Assembly (NCBI RefSeq): GCF_017562075.2
Contig: NC_054084.1
Location: 24,490,246-24,554,245 of the forward strand
Length of the DNA stretch: 64,000 bases
Source: Anopheles merus
Lineage: Eukaryota; Arthropoda; Insecta; Diptera; Culicidae
Direction: 5' to 3'
Part shown: positions 1 through 13,200 of the stretch, piece by piece
How positions within the stretch are numbered: position 1 is the first letter of the stretch
Layout: every line of letters begins with the position of its first letter
Program-made: the position numbers and the translations under genes
The notes under the pieces: model-generated
Seen by the model: only the letters and a program-made list of their open reading frames with translations
What the model was told of the DNA's origin: nothing
Database searches by the model: none

Positions 1-1368
1 GAGCCGTAAGTAACAGAGCAAACATGCGTTCAACCGTGCAATAGAGTGGTAGGGGCTCGCCAAAGGTGTTAAATGTGAAGTGTGAAAGCGACGGGACCGC
101 GAAATGTATGCTTTCCTTTCTGCAACACAGCAATCACCCACAGTTTGTTCAGTTTCCGTGGCGTGTTAAGATGACGGTGGGATTTTGAGAGCTCTTCCCT
201 TCCACTATCTGGCGTTAGGGAGAAAAAAAGATCGTGGCTTAGATTGACCGACCAAAAAAACGTAAAACAAGAAATGGGTGGATGGTTTTGACCATCCCGT
301 AGCACCACAATTGACCGCTTCATACGTGACGCGGAGGATGAAGGGCGACCGAATGCAATTGTTGAGCCGTGACAGGTAATTTTTCACCTGCAGTCCGACC
401 ACCAACAAATGGTCATTTGTTCGTGAGTGTGCAAAATTGCGTCAGGTTTTATTATATGTGGTATTTTTTTTTCCTCTTGCGTTGCTTTCCGTTGATATCT
501 TGAGGTTCCTTTCGTCGTGCTCGTTAGCCCACCAGAAAGGTGTGCTGGCAAGAGCAAGCAAAAGGGGTTAGGGCGCCGATTCCTTGAGCATTTGTTCGTG
601 GGACAATGAAGCAATAAAGGTGTTTTGCATACGGTAGAGTATGGTAAATTTCGGCGCTTTGATTCGGCGTGGCTAAAGGTTTAGGAATGCCAAACAACAG
701 CAATAATAACAGCAAACAGCAAAAAAAAAAAGAATATTTGCACGTACTCGATTGAGCACATATCTATCGTTGGCCTTCTTTGCGTAATATTACTTGATTG
801 TGCTGTACAATAAAATTTAAACTGTTCTTTTCTTTGCATAATTGCCAACTGCCACCGAGGCCACTGTGAAGTGTTATTTGTTCAACTAAAGGGAGTTCGT
901 CGCTTGCGTTTGCACGAAAGTCTTTTTTCGTCTCGCTCGGATATGATTTACATTGAATTCATCATTCATGTGTAGCTTTTTTTTACACGAAAGCTGCCAA
1001 ATAAGGAGAAGGCAAGAAGGGAAAAAATAAAACCATGCGTACCAAAGTATCATTTCAATTCTACGATACTCACCTCGCTTTACTTGTTCGCGACTTTAAT
1101 CGCCCCAGGGCTTTCCCGCAACCGAAACAGAGCAACGTATTAAATAACATATTTTTTGCACCTTCTTAGGGGTCTAATTTTTTACCGGCTCGCTTTTTTT
1201 TTTAAAGGTACGCCGGGGGTACTACCCTCGACCACACTGCGTTGCATCTCGGCGCTGGTCGGCGCTAGACGGTGCCTCCTCCGGTGTAACGCTTCTGTGT
1301 CGTAACACATGTGCGATTGCTTTGGATTGGATCGCGATCATAATGAATCGATAGCTGACCAACTGAAT

Positions 1369-1388
1369 GACTGACTGACTGACTGACT
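1369..1388. repeat. (GACT)5 microsatellite
   Basis: Five uninterrupted copies of the tetranucleotide GACT. No gene is nearby and it is probably length-variable. Confidence 0.9.
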
Positions 1389-4300
1389 GGCAAGCTGGCT
1401 AGCTGTGTGGGAATGACTCGGCGCGAAACTCGAGCAGTCTCCCAAGAAGGAGACACGGCAGAAAATGAGAGTGAAAAATGAATAAAACACTCCCAAAAGA
1501 AACTGGCCGCCATAAAATGAGGTTGCGGAAAATTGTACCGATCCGGACAGCACTGTGCACGTGTCCAGCGGGGATTCAGCCCAGCCTGGCGAAAGATTTC
1601 CACGTGAGCGCGTGGAGCTCTACGGTACGGAAATATGAAAATAACTATTGCATCATCACACATGCGGGAAAGGAGCACGCTTTTATGAGAAGCAGGCGTT
1701 CCACACAATAAGCCTTTTGAAAGACAAACGGTTTGTGTTACATTCCCCCCCACGAACGAAAAACGATAAGACAAGAAAATTGTGATGGTATTACGGAAGC
1801 AATGGGGGAACAAATAACAAAGCGTTGCTTGCTGGTGTAGCCTCCTATTTACGCCTCAATATTTTGGAAACTAATCGGTTCGATCCACTGCGATCATTCA
1901 CCGCTTATCTGCACAGCCCGGGTTGATTGAAAACGGTGCGCTACTACTTTTACCTATTTGTGTGTGTGTGTGTTTTTTTAAGTTGCTCCACCATTAGTTT
2001 TCCTTCGCATTTGCATGCGGGCCGCCGGCTTGGCAGAGCGGTTCCATTTAACAAATTACCTACTTGTCCCGGTAGCTTCAGTTTAGTTTCCAACCCGCTC
2101 TCGACCAGACGTGTCCCAACAAACAAATGGCTACCGCGTTTTCTAAAGGTTTGTTTTTGTTCCACCATGAATGGAAACGGTTTCGTTCCGTTATTATCGT
2201 CATATTGTTATTGATTGTTTCTTTGGCATGTGTGCTCCCAATCCACCACCCCCTTGAATGCTCAAAACTTGAAGGTCTGCTACGCACCCAACATCTATTC
2301 ACACCGTGCCGGCACACTATGTCACTCATTAGCGTCAATTATACTAATTCTGCTTTCTTTGTGACGTATTTTTTTTCTCTTTCCTCTCTTAGGTATGTAG
2401 CTGGAAGCGATTTCCTGAAACTGACCCATAGCAAAGCGCATTAGCGCACTGATGGCGCTACTACGCGTCCGTATGGCACTCTCCGCGGTATGGTTTTGCG
2501 CGAGGAGTTTGCCCGACATTCAAGCACCGCTTGTCAGCGTGAGCGTCATATGAACCTGAGCAAACGGTATGGTATCTATGGTCCAGTTTAGCAGCGCAGC
2601 GTGTTTTGTAACAGGAACGGGATAGGTTACATGATGCCTCGCAAAAAGCAGCGCACCGTTACCCAAGCAGAATCGCCGTGAGAGTCGTGCAGTCGTCCCA
2701 GCCGAGCTCGTTACGGGTTGCGCGCGCTTTGACAAGAAGCAAATCGCGCCACTTAGAAATCAATTTCATCTCGGGAAATGGTAAGGGTAACCGCTTATCG
2801 GTAGCACAAAAGAATGACAAAAAAAGCATGGCGGGATTGTCAGGAAACGGGAGCAGCCGGAGATATGCTGGGAGCTGCTTTTTTGTGCCCCTCGTGTCCA
2901 AGCAGCGTTAAGTATAGCGCATTACATAAGGGAACTACTGCCCAGCAGGGCGTATTGATGTTTACCTCCCTATTTTGCTGGCCCGAACCACTTGCACTCC
3001 GCTGTTGGCAGGGCGACCTCCTACCGCGTTGGTTGATCAATCGGTAGTTGTCCATTTACTGGACGGTGTTCCAACATCGTGCAAATTCTTCGTCTATGCC
3101 AATGGCACAGGGCGTTGAATGCTCGGTAGTTTAATGTAAAACTGTATGCGCTTGTCGTGTGTTGCTGGGAGGTTCTTGATATGGGGTTTGATGTTGGAGT
3201 TCATGCTTAATATTAGTTGAACTAATCCATAATCAGTCATTTTTCACTAGGAACGCGGGATTTTTCATGTAATTCTCGTTAGGTAACACAAGATATTACC
3301 AATTTTACTTTTACTCTCAATTAGACACATATGATAGCTACTACTTATACACTACAACTCGAATTTCAAATATTTGAATGAGATCTTTGGGTGCATTTTT
3401 TATCCCACGACACCGTTGTTAAGCTACACAAGCTTGATGATTGTAATATGCAGCTGATCGACTGTACCACTCTCAAACTTGAAGTTATTTTTTTTTTCTG
3501 TGTGTTGCACAGTAGCACTTAAACGTGATAAGTGTTTGCTGAATGGCGTGAAATGTTACTTCATGGTCAAGTGGAAATGAGTTGCAACAAAAAGAAAAAA
3601 AAAGGTTATGCAAATGTGGCGGGAGTGAGAAGCTTTTCGGCACATATTCTTAACATATTTCCTCCATTTGCAGTTCGTGACGCGTGTAACACACGAAGCA
3701 CACATTGTTAAGCATGGATAAATTAAAGACCCCCTATAGGACCAGTATCTGTCTCTCTATCTCTCCTTTTGGCACCCACGCTGAGAGATACACGCTAATA
3801 AAAAGCTGACGCTGCCGCGCATTGGAAAATGAAATGGCAAAACAATCAACACAACCTGACAACAAACTTGCGTTCCAATCGTCTGCGTGTGTGTAAACCT
3901 TCTGCGCTTGATTGCACCATTCGGCTGCAAACGCGGCGAGGGCCAGACCCATTCGCTACTGCTAGGGGTTAGGCACATTGATTCGGTTTTTAATTTTCCC
4001 ATGCGTTTGTTTCACGGCAGGAGCCGCCGGAAAATGGACCACCCAATGGTTTGCACGAGCACGAACTGAGACGCGACTTGGACGCGGTGTGTAATGTAAT
4101 TAAAACTGTTCCAAAACAATCAGGCCTCAATTTACATACGCTTAGTCACGTCAGCTGCGTGTGCCGGTGTGCGGTGCGCGTACTTGTCCCGAAAGCGATT
4201 TATCTGCCCGAGAAGTCTTAATCTTTGCACGGACGGACAGAAAGGCGATCGAGAACACACGCAACACCGGCTGCTCTAGATGGACACTAATGTAAACGTC

Positions 4301-5013
4301 GTACCCGCTCGTACCAGGCCGGTGATTTGGTCTAACGATGTAGAGATTGAATCAGACAGTGAGAACGAGAGTTAGAGGGCGAGAAAGGAGCACAAAGTGT
4401 ACTGTACCTGCAGCTACCAAGTGCACACTCTAAGCCGGTGACAACTGCCGTAAATCCGACGGAACTTCAGGGCTACTATGCTACCAAATGACGCAGTTAA
4501 TGTTCTCCACCCTTGTAACAGTGTGTTGTTGGCGTGCACTTGGGGGCAGGAATTTCATTAAGGTTGTCATTGATCGAGCAACATCGCAAAAAAAAAGAAT
4601 ACTCGTGCAAAACATGAGCATGGAATGGACACACGTGAGGGCAAAACTGTGCGACAACACCTAGAGCGCCAGACAGCCGGCGCTCGTTGGATGATTCTTT
4701 AAGCCGAATCTCGCAGCGTACCGTACACCGGTGACGAGCGCACGATCGTGTACTGTGTTACGCGACAATCAAGATCATGCAATTACGATGGAAAACTATT
4801 TGCAATATTATCGCTATTCCATGGTTGGTTAGACTATGTGCATGGTCAAGGGGATCGGGACAGAGCGGGACCCCACATGCAGTCAGTATGTATTTATTTC
4901 TTAAGATTGTGTCAGTTTTCAACTAACTAATAATAGAATTGTGCATTTTTCTTGTTAAGCTGTTGTCCCCAAATCTGTAGCTATGTTGCTTGGACAACTA
5001 ATGAAACTAGAAC

Positions 5014-5031
5014 CTCTCTCTCTCTCTCTCT
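5014..5031. repeat. (CT)9 microsatellite
   Basis: Perfect CT dinucleotide tract followed by an interrupted CT-rich tail. On the other strand it reads as GA repeats. No promoter context is visible. Confidence 0.9.
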
Positions 5032-7011
5032 ATCTCCTGCTGTAATGAGCCTACATAAAGCTATTTAATCTACACATTTACCACACAAGAATTGCATTCA
5101 ACACAACAAACACATGGCCGGGGACTAGAACGTGATGTTAAGGGCGTGTGAACCACTGATCTGCTGGCTGAACTAGCGTCATTAGCCATGACCAACCCGC
5201 CAGTGTGTACCGCATGATTCAGTCAGGACACTTGTGTGGGAGCAATGATTGGCGTTAATTAATATTCTGCACTACTTCCATTGATCGTTAGCCACTGTTA
5301 TATGATTCTGCAAACAAAAAGGGCACGAAAAGTCACCGACGACAAACGGTTTCAATTTTGATTTTGTTTAAATAATATAAATTTAATGTCGTTTTTATAG
5401 AACTACCATATTATACGCAAAACAAATACATCCAACGCAGACCAACCATTTCAAGCCATAACTTTCAGCTTATGCGCAGTTTGTTTGGTAATATTGGAAC
5501 ATCCGAACCGATCCCGAAACCGATCTAAATTAATCCATTAGCGGTGGATTACGGTCGTACGGAATGGATCGTTTTCTGTTTTTTTTCGCAATTTTGCCGC
5601 CGGATCAAGTGTACCAATTTTTCATTCCCGCTTTCGGGCCCTGGCTCCAGACGAAATCGGATGCGAAGCTGTAAGCATCCCGCTGTTTCCAGTGGAATTA
5701 ATTATCGGTTCCTGCAGGTTTCTTGCCGTTCCCGAGCTGAACCCGTTTTCTAAAGACTGTTGTTTCGTTTCCCGAAGATTATCAGGGAACGGATGGATGG
5801 AGTTTTATGTCGTTCCACACAAAAGTCGGGATGAAAATTTGCATAAAACAAACCTTCCTGTCGGTTGGTGCAAAAGTTGATTTTCCAATATTACCCAACG
5901 CATACTGCTGACCTTGGAGGTGATCCTTCGACCGTTGACCTTTCTGAGCAGGCAGGTAGGGAGGGGAGGGTTTCTGCAAACATTTCCATTCTAATTCATT
6001 GGGCGGAGACTACATTTGTTCCCGAAACGTAGCCTGTATCCCAAACTGAAGTAATCGATTGGATCCGTTTTTTGCAGCTTTTATGCCCATTCTTTTCTCT
6101 ATGCTTCATTTGATTGCGCTATAAATCTTAGCATAAATTACCGCCAGAGGAAAAGGTGTAAAGGGATACGGCTTTTTTTCTTTCTTTGCTTAACGATCGT
6201 TTGGGAAGAAAGAAGCGCTTAAGAATGAATATAAAAACATATTTGTTTTGATTGCTGGAATATATACACCTGCAAAGTTCGGAAAGTTTATTCACCCCAA
6301 AACGTTTTCCAGCTGACATCACTGTGTCAAAAATGATGCTGATTTTTACCGTAAAAAACAAGCCCGTTAAAATGGTACGTAGAGCGAATGGAACGTAACC
6401 TCTCATCTAGAAACAAGCGAGCCGGATAAGAAATCGCCACTCGCGCCGATCTGATCAGAATGCAGAATGAGTGGAGGTGTAATTCCATGCGGTCGTTAAG
6501 TTTGTGCAAAAGTTGCACCTCCCATTCGAGCGGGCCGGGGCCCTGTCGATCGCGCTCTGAACGCTGAATGTCTTCAGCGCGCGATCGCCGCGCGGTGGTG
6601 CAAATCTTTGTGGTCAGCGCGAGGCATCCGGACGTCCTTCACAGGGTTGCGGCAACAAATCGATCGATTCGCTCGCATTGAGCACCGTGACATGTGCAAA
6701 ACTGGATCAAACTCGCGGCTAGCGTGCTGTAGGCTTTACACTTTTGCTATATGTGAGTGTGTACGTTTTCGTCCCATTAATTTATCGCCCTAGGGTAGGA
6801 AACGGGTTCCGGTAGAATGGTCTCTGCTGGAGCCTTTATTTTATTTCTCACAATCCGATGCCATTGTGTAACACGGTTCCGAGCAAGAACGGTGTCTTTT
6901 CGTGTCGGATTGGTTTATTATGTAACCAGGATACGTTTAAAATAGTGCTGGAAGGTTATAATATACGATTGTTATAGCGGGGATTTAAACTTGAGTACAA
7001 AACATATTGAA

Positions 7012-7209
7012 GCCGGTCTCATGGTACAGTCGTCAACTCGTGCGACTTAACAACATGCCCGTCATGGGTTCAAGCCCCAAATAGACCGTGCCGCCATACG
7101 TAGGACTGACTATCCTGCTATGGGGGGAAATCAATAAGTCACTGAAAGCCAACCCCACAAGTGGGTTGGCAGGCCTTGACCGGCATCGGTTGTTGAGCCA
7201 AAGAAGAAG
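7012..7209 (+). mobile_element. tRNA-derived SINE (SINE200-like)
   Basis: This 198-base element is flanked by a perfect 15-base direct repeat, ACAAAACATATTGAA, at 6997-7011 and 7210-7224, which is the target-site duplication of an L1-type retroposition. Its head contains a polymerase III A box (TGGTACAGTCG, from about 7022) and a B box (GGGTTCAAGCC, from about 7067), spaced as in a tRNA. It ends in a short AAG repeat. The length, tRNA-like head and AAG tail match what I know of Anopheles SINE200. A diverged relative sits at about 62080-62255. The perfect duplication suggests a fairly recent insertion. The SINE structure is seen directly; the family name is recognition and was not checked by search. 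Confidence 0.88.
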
Positions 7210-7224
7210 ACAAAACATATTGAA

Positions 7225-10200
7225 TAATGTCTTAATTGGCGTAGTCCATCGAATGAATGTATTAAGAACTCAGAAAAGGTAAGGCCTGGTTTTCTACGAG
7301 TTAGTCGGCTTACGCACTTCAATCGGAAATATACAGATATCTTAGAATTGTACGGTGCCGCGCATGCAAACTAAAAGAAAGATCGGTTTCCCAAATTATC
7401 GCGCCACTGCGCTAGTGCATAAATCTTAGCTTCGTCACTTGTGTTCACAGCTCCAGCAATGCTGATGTTGCTGATGATAAGAGCTCACGATGCTAATGAA
7501 TTGCATGAATGAATGGCCACTTAATTGAACTATCCAAGCACGTGCACTCCACGACCGAGAGCCATTCGCGTGGCTGGGCATTGGGAAGATGATGAAACTC
7601 GAATAAATCATCTATGCACGGTGGGCTGGCGAGGCTGGCGAGCTATGATTCTGCTAGCTGTTGCACTTGAAACCGCCTCTCAAGTACCTATACTCGGCGC
7701 GGAGTGCAAGATCTAACGTAAGATGCAACGTTCTTTACCACCTTTGTATGCCGACATCCGTTCGCCGATCAAGATGAATCCTGCATTTGGAACATCCGTT
7801 GAATGGATTCCTTCCCCGAACCCCGGAGCTTAAAGATACATCGGATCAGATACAACGTTTTGGAGGCCATTTGTACGCTAGCCTACCATGCAAGCCCCTC
7901 CGGATGTCCAGCAACGACGACGGATGTAGCAGAAGGAAACATTGCAAATAAGTGCGAAGGCCCTACACAAACCACACAAAAAAAGAAGTACGTTGTTCCA
8001 ACCCACTCAAATTGCGCATCTAATCCAATTTAAGTGTGACTTCAATGGGCGATTGTCATCGGAAAACTGGTGTGACCAATGCAATTAAAATTGCCAGTGT
8101 TTGACCAACCGGCATCTGAAAGCTTTAGCCTAACCTCCAACCTTTTTTTTGCAGAACTGTGTTGTGGCTTAGGTTTTTATCAATGCGGCTTCCTTTGCAA
8201 ACGTATTTTTTTGTGCGATGTGGTGATGTACCAACTGAACCAGTGGCCTTGGCTTGCTTTCCTTCTCCAAAAAATTAGCGTCCCCACTGCTGGGTTCGCC
8301 GGTGTTGGTGATCGTATCCTCTAATAGCACATTTTTATGACCTTTTTCCATTCCGGCATCATTATGACCACCGATTCGATTGGCTGCTAATTAGCGATGA
8401 GCTTCTGCCTCGTCGGCTTATGGTCGCCCGGCTTTATGAATATCGTTCGCACGTCTTCGCGTACGAAAGGGTCTTTAAGCGCTGCAACAAGAGCGCTTTA
8501 TAGTACGGCAGATGCACCATTCCCGAGGTGGATTGCAAAATTTGGTAAAACAAAACAAAAAATCAATAAAGCCATACCGCAGCTGCAAAGTATAACGGCC
8601 GTCGGGATATCGAAGTGAAGCTGGAGCAGGTTTTGGCGTAAAAGCGAGAAGGTGTTGAGAAAGGTTTTTACTGCCTACAACATTCTCCCTCGACAGTGAA
8701 TTGACCGGTCGTATTTATTTGCTAATTGACCGGGATGTTTGCTTCGATATTGTTCCTTATCTCAGACAGAATCGCTCGTGCCATATCAAACATGTTTAAA
8801 TGGTTAGGTTTTTTTGTTGCTGGAAAAATATTTCTTGCTTTCGTATAACATTTTTCATCACATTTCAATCGACTCGGGGCACGGGAATGTGGTTTTATTG
8901 TTTGTTACCCGGTGCTAGATAACCTCCCGCACGTAATAACGTGATCGTAAAATGTTTATCGCGGTGCAATTTCCCATTTTGGCAAGCTCAGCACCCGCAG
9001 CTGAAGGAGATCTTGCAGCCTGGATGTTGGAGGCGATATTTTTTTTGGCGTGTATTTAGTATAGACACTTTATTCCATATATTGTCTTGGTCACTGGCTC
9101 ATTCCTGCAAGGGACAAGGTCAATGGGGCATATTATTGGTAAATTATGGTCGAAACCTGCTTTTACTATCTGTGGCACTGGATTAGACTGAAGGTTATTG
9201 GATAAAAGAGCGCAAAAGCGAATGATATTGTGCAATATAATGGATTCAGTGCTCGATATTAGCCGTTGTTTAAGCTGTCATATTTAGATGCGGGATATTT
9301 GGTACAATGAAATAAAATTAAAAGGTTTTAAACGTAGAAACTTGATTAAAAAAGGTAATTGAACACCTCACTAGAAAGATAATAGAACTAGAACTTAAAA
9401 AACAGAATAGAATAATACTTCGTTTTGTATACAAATACATATACAGTTTATATCATAATAATCTGTATACGAACACGTAATATCAGATTCTGCGCTAAAT
9501 TTACACCAGGAAGATAAGCATCGTCAGATTTATAGCCCTCATATTCCACAGAAACCTCAAACTAGCCGCCACAACCCGTCCCATCGTTTGTGGGTGGTGT
9601 CCGATCATTGTTGCAATCTTTCTCCTATCCCAGTTATTATTACTCCCGGTACACCTACTTTATGTTACGCTCCATCCAATGCCTATTTGTTGTAAACCTT
9701 TTCCTTTTCTTTTATTGCTGCCATCGTAACACAAGCCAGCGATTGATAAATTTTCGTTCGGCAACAGCGCCGTAACCGTTCCCTTGCAGCATAACATCTT
9801 TCCCGGGAACCATTCTACAGCAACACGAACGGGGCTGGTTGGTTCAACAAGGGCGAAATTATATGATCTCATCCGATCCCCCCTCCCCCGTCTCAAAAAG
9901 GTCGACCCTGCCCGCCGGATGATCTGATGGAAAACTGGACAAACATTGACGGGGCCGCCAAGTGCCGTTGAATGAAAACGAAGGAATTTAAATGCGGTTC
10001 GCCGTCTCGCTATAATTTCCCAGTTCAAATGTCAGCTAAAAGGGGGAGGAGTGTGGTAAGAAAACCATCGTGAACGGGTGGTCGGTGCCACCTTTGACTT
10101 TGACGCCCCAAAAAGGAACTCTCGTACGATAAGCCTAAGCACAAAGCTGCATTTGAAAGCAGACGGACAAAAAACAATCACAACAGCACAAACACTTGCA

Positions 10201-13200
10201 CTGCAAACCGTGGGCCTCACTTTCAAACAGTTACGGGGCACACTTTGCCGTGCTAAATGGAGGGGGGTGAGGTTTGGCAGTCGTGACCCTCGCTTGACAT
10301 GATGGAACATTTCCATTTAATGAGCAGTGGCACTCTAACAGAGTTCTTGTTTTAATTCCCGTCATTATGTTGAGGAGGTCACCGGGTGGATGATGGTATG
10401 CCACAACAGCACTGTTCTGCCTCTTGCTTGGCACAGAAGCTATGCCATTGTGTGTGTGTGTGTTTTAACATGAATGTCATCCACTTTTGCTGGAATCGTA
10501 CGACTTCGTATCACAAAATTCGATATCATTGCAAGCTCTGGCCGTTTTGGATTGAACTTTTCGAGAAAGCATCTTCATGCGGCATCTTTCCACTAGTACG
10601 AGAGCGTTCACTTGAGCCGGACTCGAGTGCATAAACGGCCCCGAGGAATGCTTTGTCGGCTTTTTGGTTGTTTCGATTTTCGATCCCACGACCGACGACT
10701 CCCTGCGATGCATGAAGGGGACACACCGCTGGCAAGCGTTAATAACAAATTATGTATAATTTTTCACTTATTTACCACCTGCAGGGATGGAAGCTTATGC
10801 TACTGGGTTGAAAGAGAAATAAAATGAATGAACTCGTGGTGTTATGCTGCGAACAGCGATGCACGGTCGTGGTGTAAAATCAACACTTTCTGCTCTGCTG
10901 GAAGCTGCGGTGGAGTGCGCTCGTTGCAACCAGCTGTTGACCTATCGATGTAAATCGTACGTGCGTTTGTGTGCGTATGCGCATCATTTCTTCAAATATC
11001 AAAACACCACCCATGCTATCCTATCGATCGTTCAGTACATTAAAGTTCAAGCCATTGGCGCGAGGCAGATTCACCTCTCTAGTACAACCACAACGACCAT
11101 ATCCACCGTTGAACCGCACGCGCGCATCGTTCTCGGATACTTTCGGGTGCCTTGCGATAGTTTGCGTAACTTTCAACGCCATCCAACGCAGCAAAGGAGA
11201 GACAATTAGCGATAAATTATGCTCTACATGAACATAATTTAAACGGCGACGGGTGCCAGCGGGGTTAAGGCGTCTATGTATGCGTGTGTGCCTCATGCGT
11301 TCGTTAAGCGGTACCGAGCGCCAGCGATACGACCTCCTCAACTCGTGGGTCGTCTTCATCGCAAATCGAGTACTAACTTTGCCTAATTAACGCTCGCAGA
11401 CGGTTTTGCCACACAACATGCAATCGACTTTGTGAATGTGTTTGATTCACTCACTAAAGGTCACACCGATGCAAAGTGAATGCTTTGCAGCTAATAGTGG
11501 TGTGTGCCCCCGGCGTGTGCGCATATAGTCGTCAGAACATCTGAATACACTCTTTGGGAAACACTCTTCGGCAGTCGTGGAATGAAAAAATCGGGACACG
11601 ACGTTCTTGGTGCTCAGACGCACACACTCAACGACTCAGCAAGAATCTGCTGATAAAGGTCTGAAGGACGTCCTCTCTATGGAACTCCACTTTTAAAAGG
11701 TCTTGCATACGAATTATATTCTTACCGTCGTTCTTTCTCAAGGCTACAGCCAATATTTATCCCGGAACATTGAGAAACAGGAATCATATATTATTCCTCT
11801 TGCAGTTCTAGAACGAAAACGATCGAGCGTTCTGTGTGTATTTTCTACATCGAAATGTCACGCAAGTTCTTGCTTTCGTTTCCTGGCTCACAGTATTCCG
11901 ATTCTGGAATTCCCGGTCTTTTGAGAGCGTCAGCAAATGTCATCCTCAAGAAGTTTCGTTTGTTCTCTTCTTCTACGATTCATTTAATTAAAACCATTTA
12001 AATGTTAAGACTGATACACGTTGCCAAACAAAAACGTAACATTTCAATCAAGTTTGACCATACGGTTGACTTCGATCATAAGTAAAGTCAAATGTTTTTA
12101 TTTTAAATCATCAATTGTTTCAAGATATGGCTTGATAATTATATGAAGTTCACCAGTAAAAGCAGCTTTGTCGTTAGTAGGTAGTGCGATCCTCAAGTAT
12201 TAATGCCGAAACGTTTCGAACGCTCTTATTACATTGTTTAATCTTCAGAGATTTATATCAATCTTTAATTACTTCTCTAATGACCCACTAAAGCCAATTG
12301 GTCAACATTCATACCATTCCGCGTTGCCACAGAAATGTAATTTAATATACCGAAAGCAACCAACTTTTAAAAATCAATCGAGGCCATCTTCAGCCGGCAA
12401 CCATTTTGATCCAATTATGACCGTCGGTTCCCTTCGCCGCATCCAGCGGCCCGTTTATATAACCTTTCCCATCTATCCATCTTCGCCACGGGGCGATAAC
12501 GCCTCGATGGCCAGATAAAAGATTGTTTCATTTTTCCTCGCTTAATTAACCACTAAATACACTACTTATGCCCATTGCAAGATAATCTTGTGCCAAAACC
12601 GACGATCATCCCGGCATTGTTTCAACATTCTACTGGCGGGACCGCAAAACCGACCCGCCTAGCCAGGGTGGCGTCTGCGGTTGCTTCGTTATGCACACCA
12701 GTCAGCAATGGTTTAGCTCACCAGCCCTAACGACGGCGGTGGTGGGTTTCCACTCCCTGCGGGCATTAAAGCACAATTATTGAATTGATGCCGACTGCCG
12801 ACGATATGTAGCTTCCTCATTCCCATACAATTCTGCGTACGACCATGATCTGATGAAGAATGTCTCCCAAAAAAAACCCTCCCCACACGGCCAGAGCAAC
12901 CAGTTCCCATCACCGTTCCGTTCTTGCAATTTCTCTGCGCACCCGCGGGGGCCCTGGCCGGTCTTCTGCCCTTTATCGGAAGCAGTCGATCTCTAATGGC
13001 GCACATTAATGCTAGACCGCGCGTGCCCAGACGGAAAGGGTTAATTTAATTATCTCTACATGTGAACGGGGCCCTCGCACGATGCAACACGCGACACAGC
13101 AACGTACAGCACTGCCGGGCACACAGCGCGCAGCGAGCAATTATTCATCGCGCACACGCGGTGAGGCGCTTCGTTACGCGCGACAGCCTGAAACCTATAG

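Larger units (their letters stand above)
1..6996. other. Non-coding stretch, no supported gene
   Basis: No reading frame here has the GC-rich third positions, domain signatures or paired splice sites seen in the two real genes of the window. The short open frames are scattered on both strands and several depend on non-ATG starts. The content is moderately AT-rich DNA with poly(A)/poly(T) runs, a GACT repeat (1369-1388) and a CT repeat (5014-5031). It may be intergenic or part of a long upstream intron of the fibrinogen-domain gene; the sequence alone does not decide. Confidence 0.6.

Noticed and set aside
1265..1813. 182-codon minus-strand frame with Cys-rich and hydrophobic patches
   Set aside because: No signal peptide or domain; the SVSQSVSHSVG stretch comes from the GACT repeat.
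7012..7090. tRNA gene
   Set aside because: A and B boxes are present, but the sequence does not form a good cloverleaf and is the head of a 198-base SINE with target duplications.
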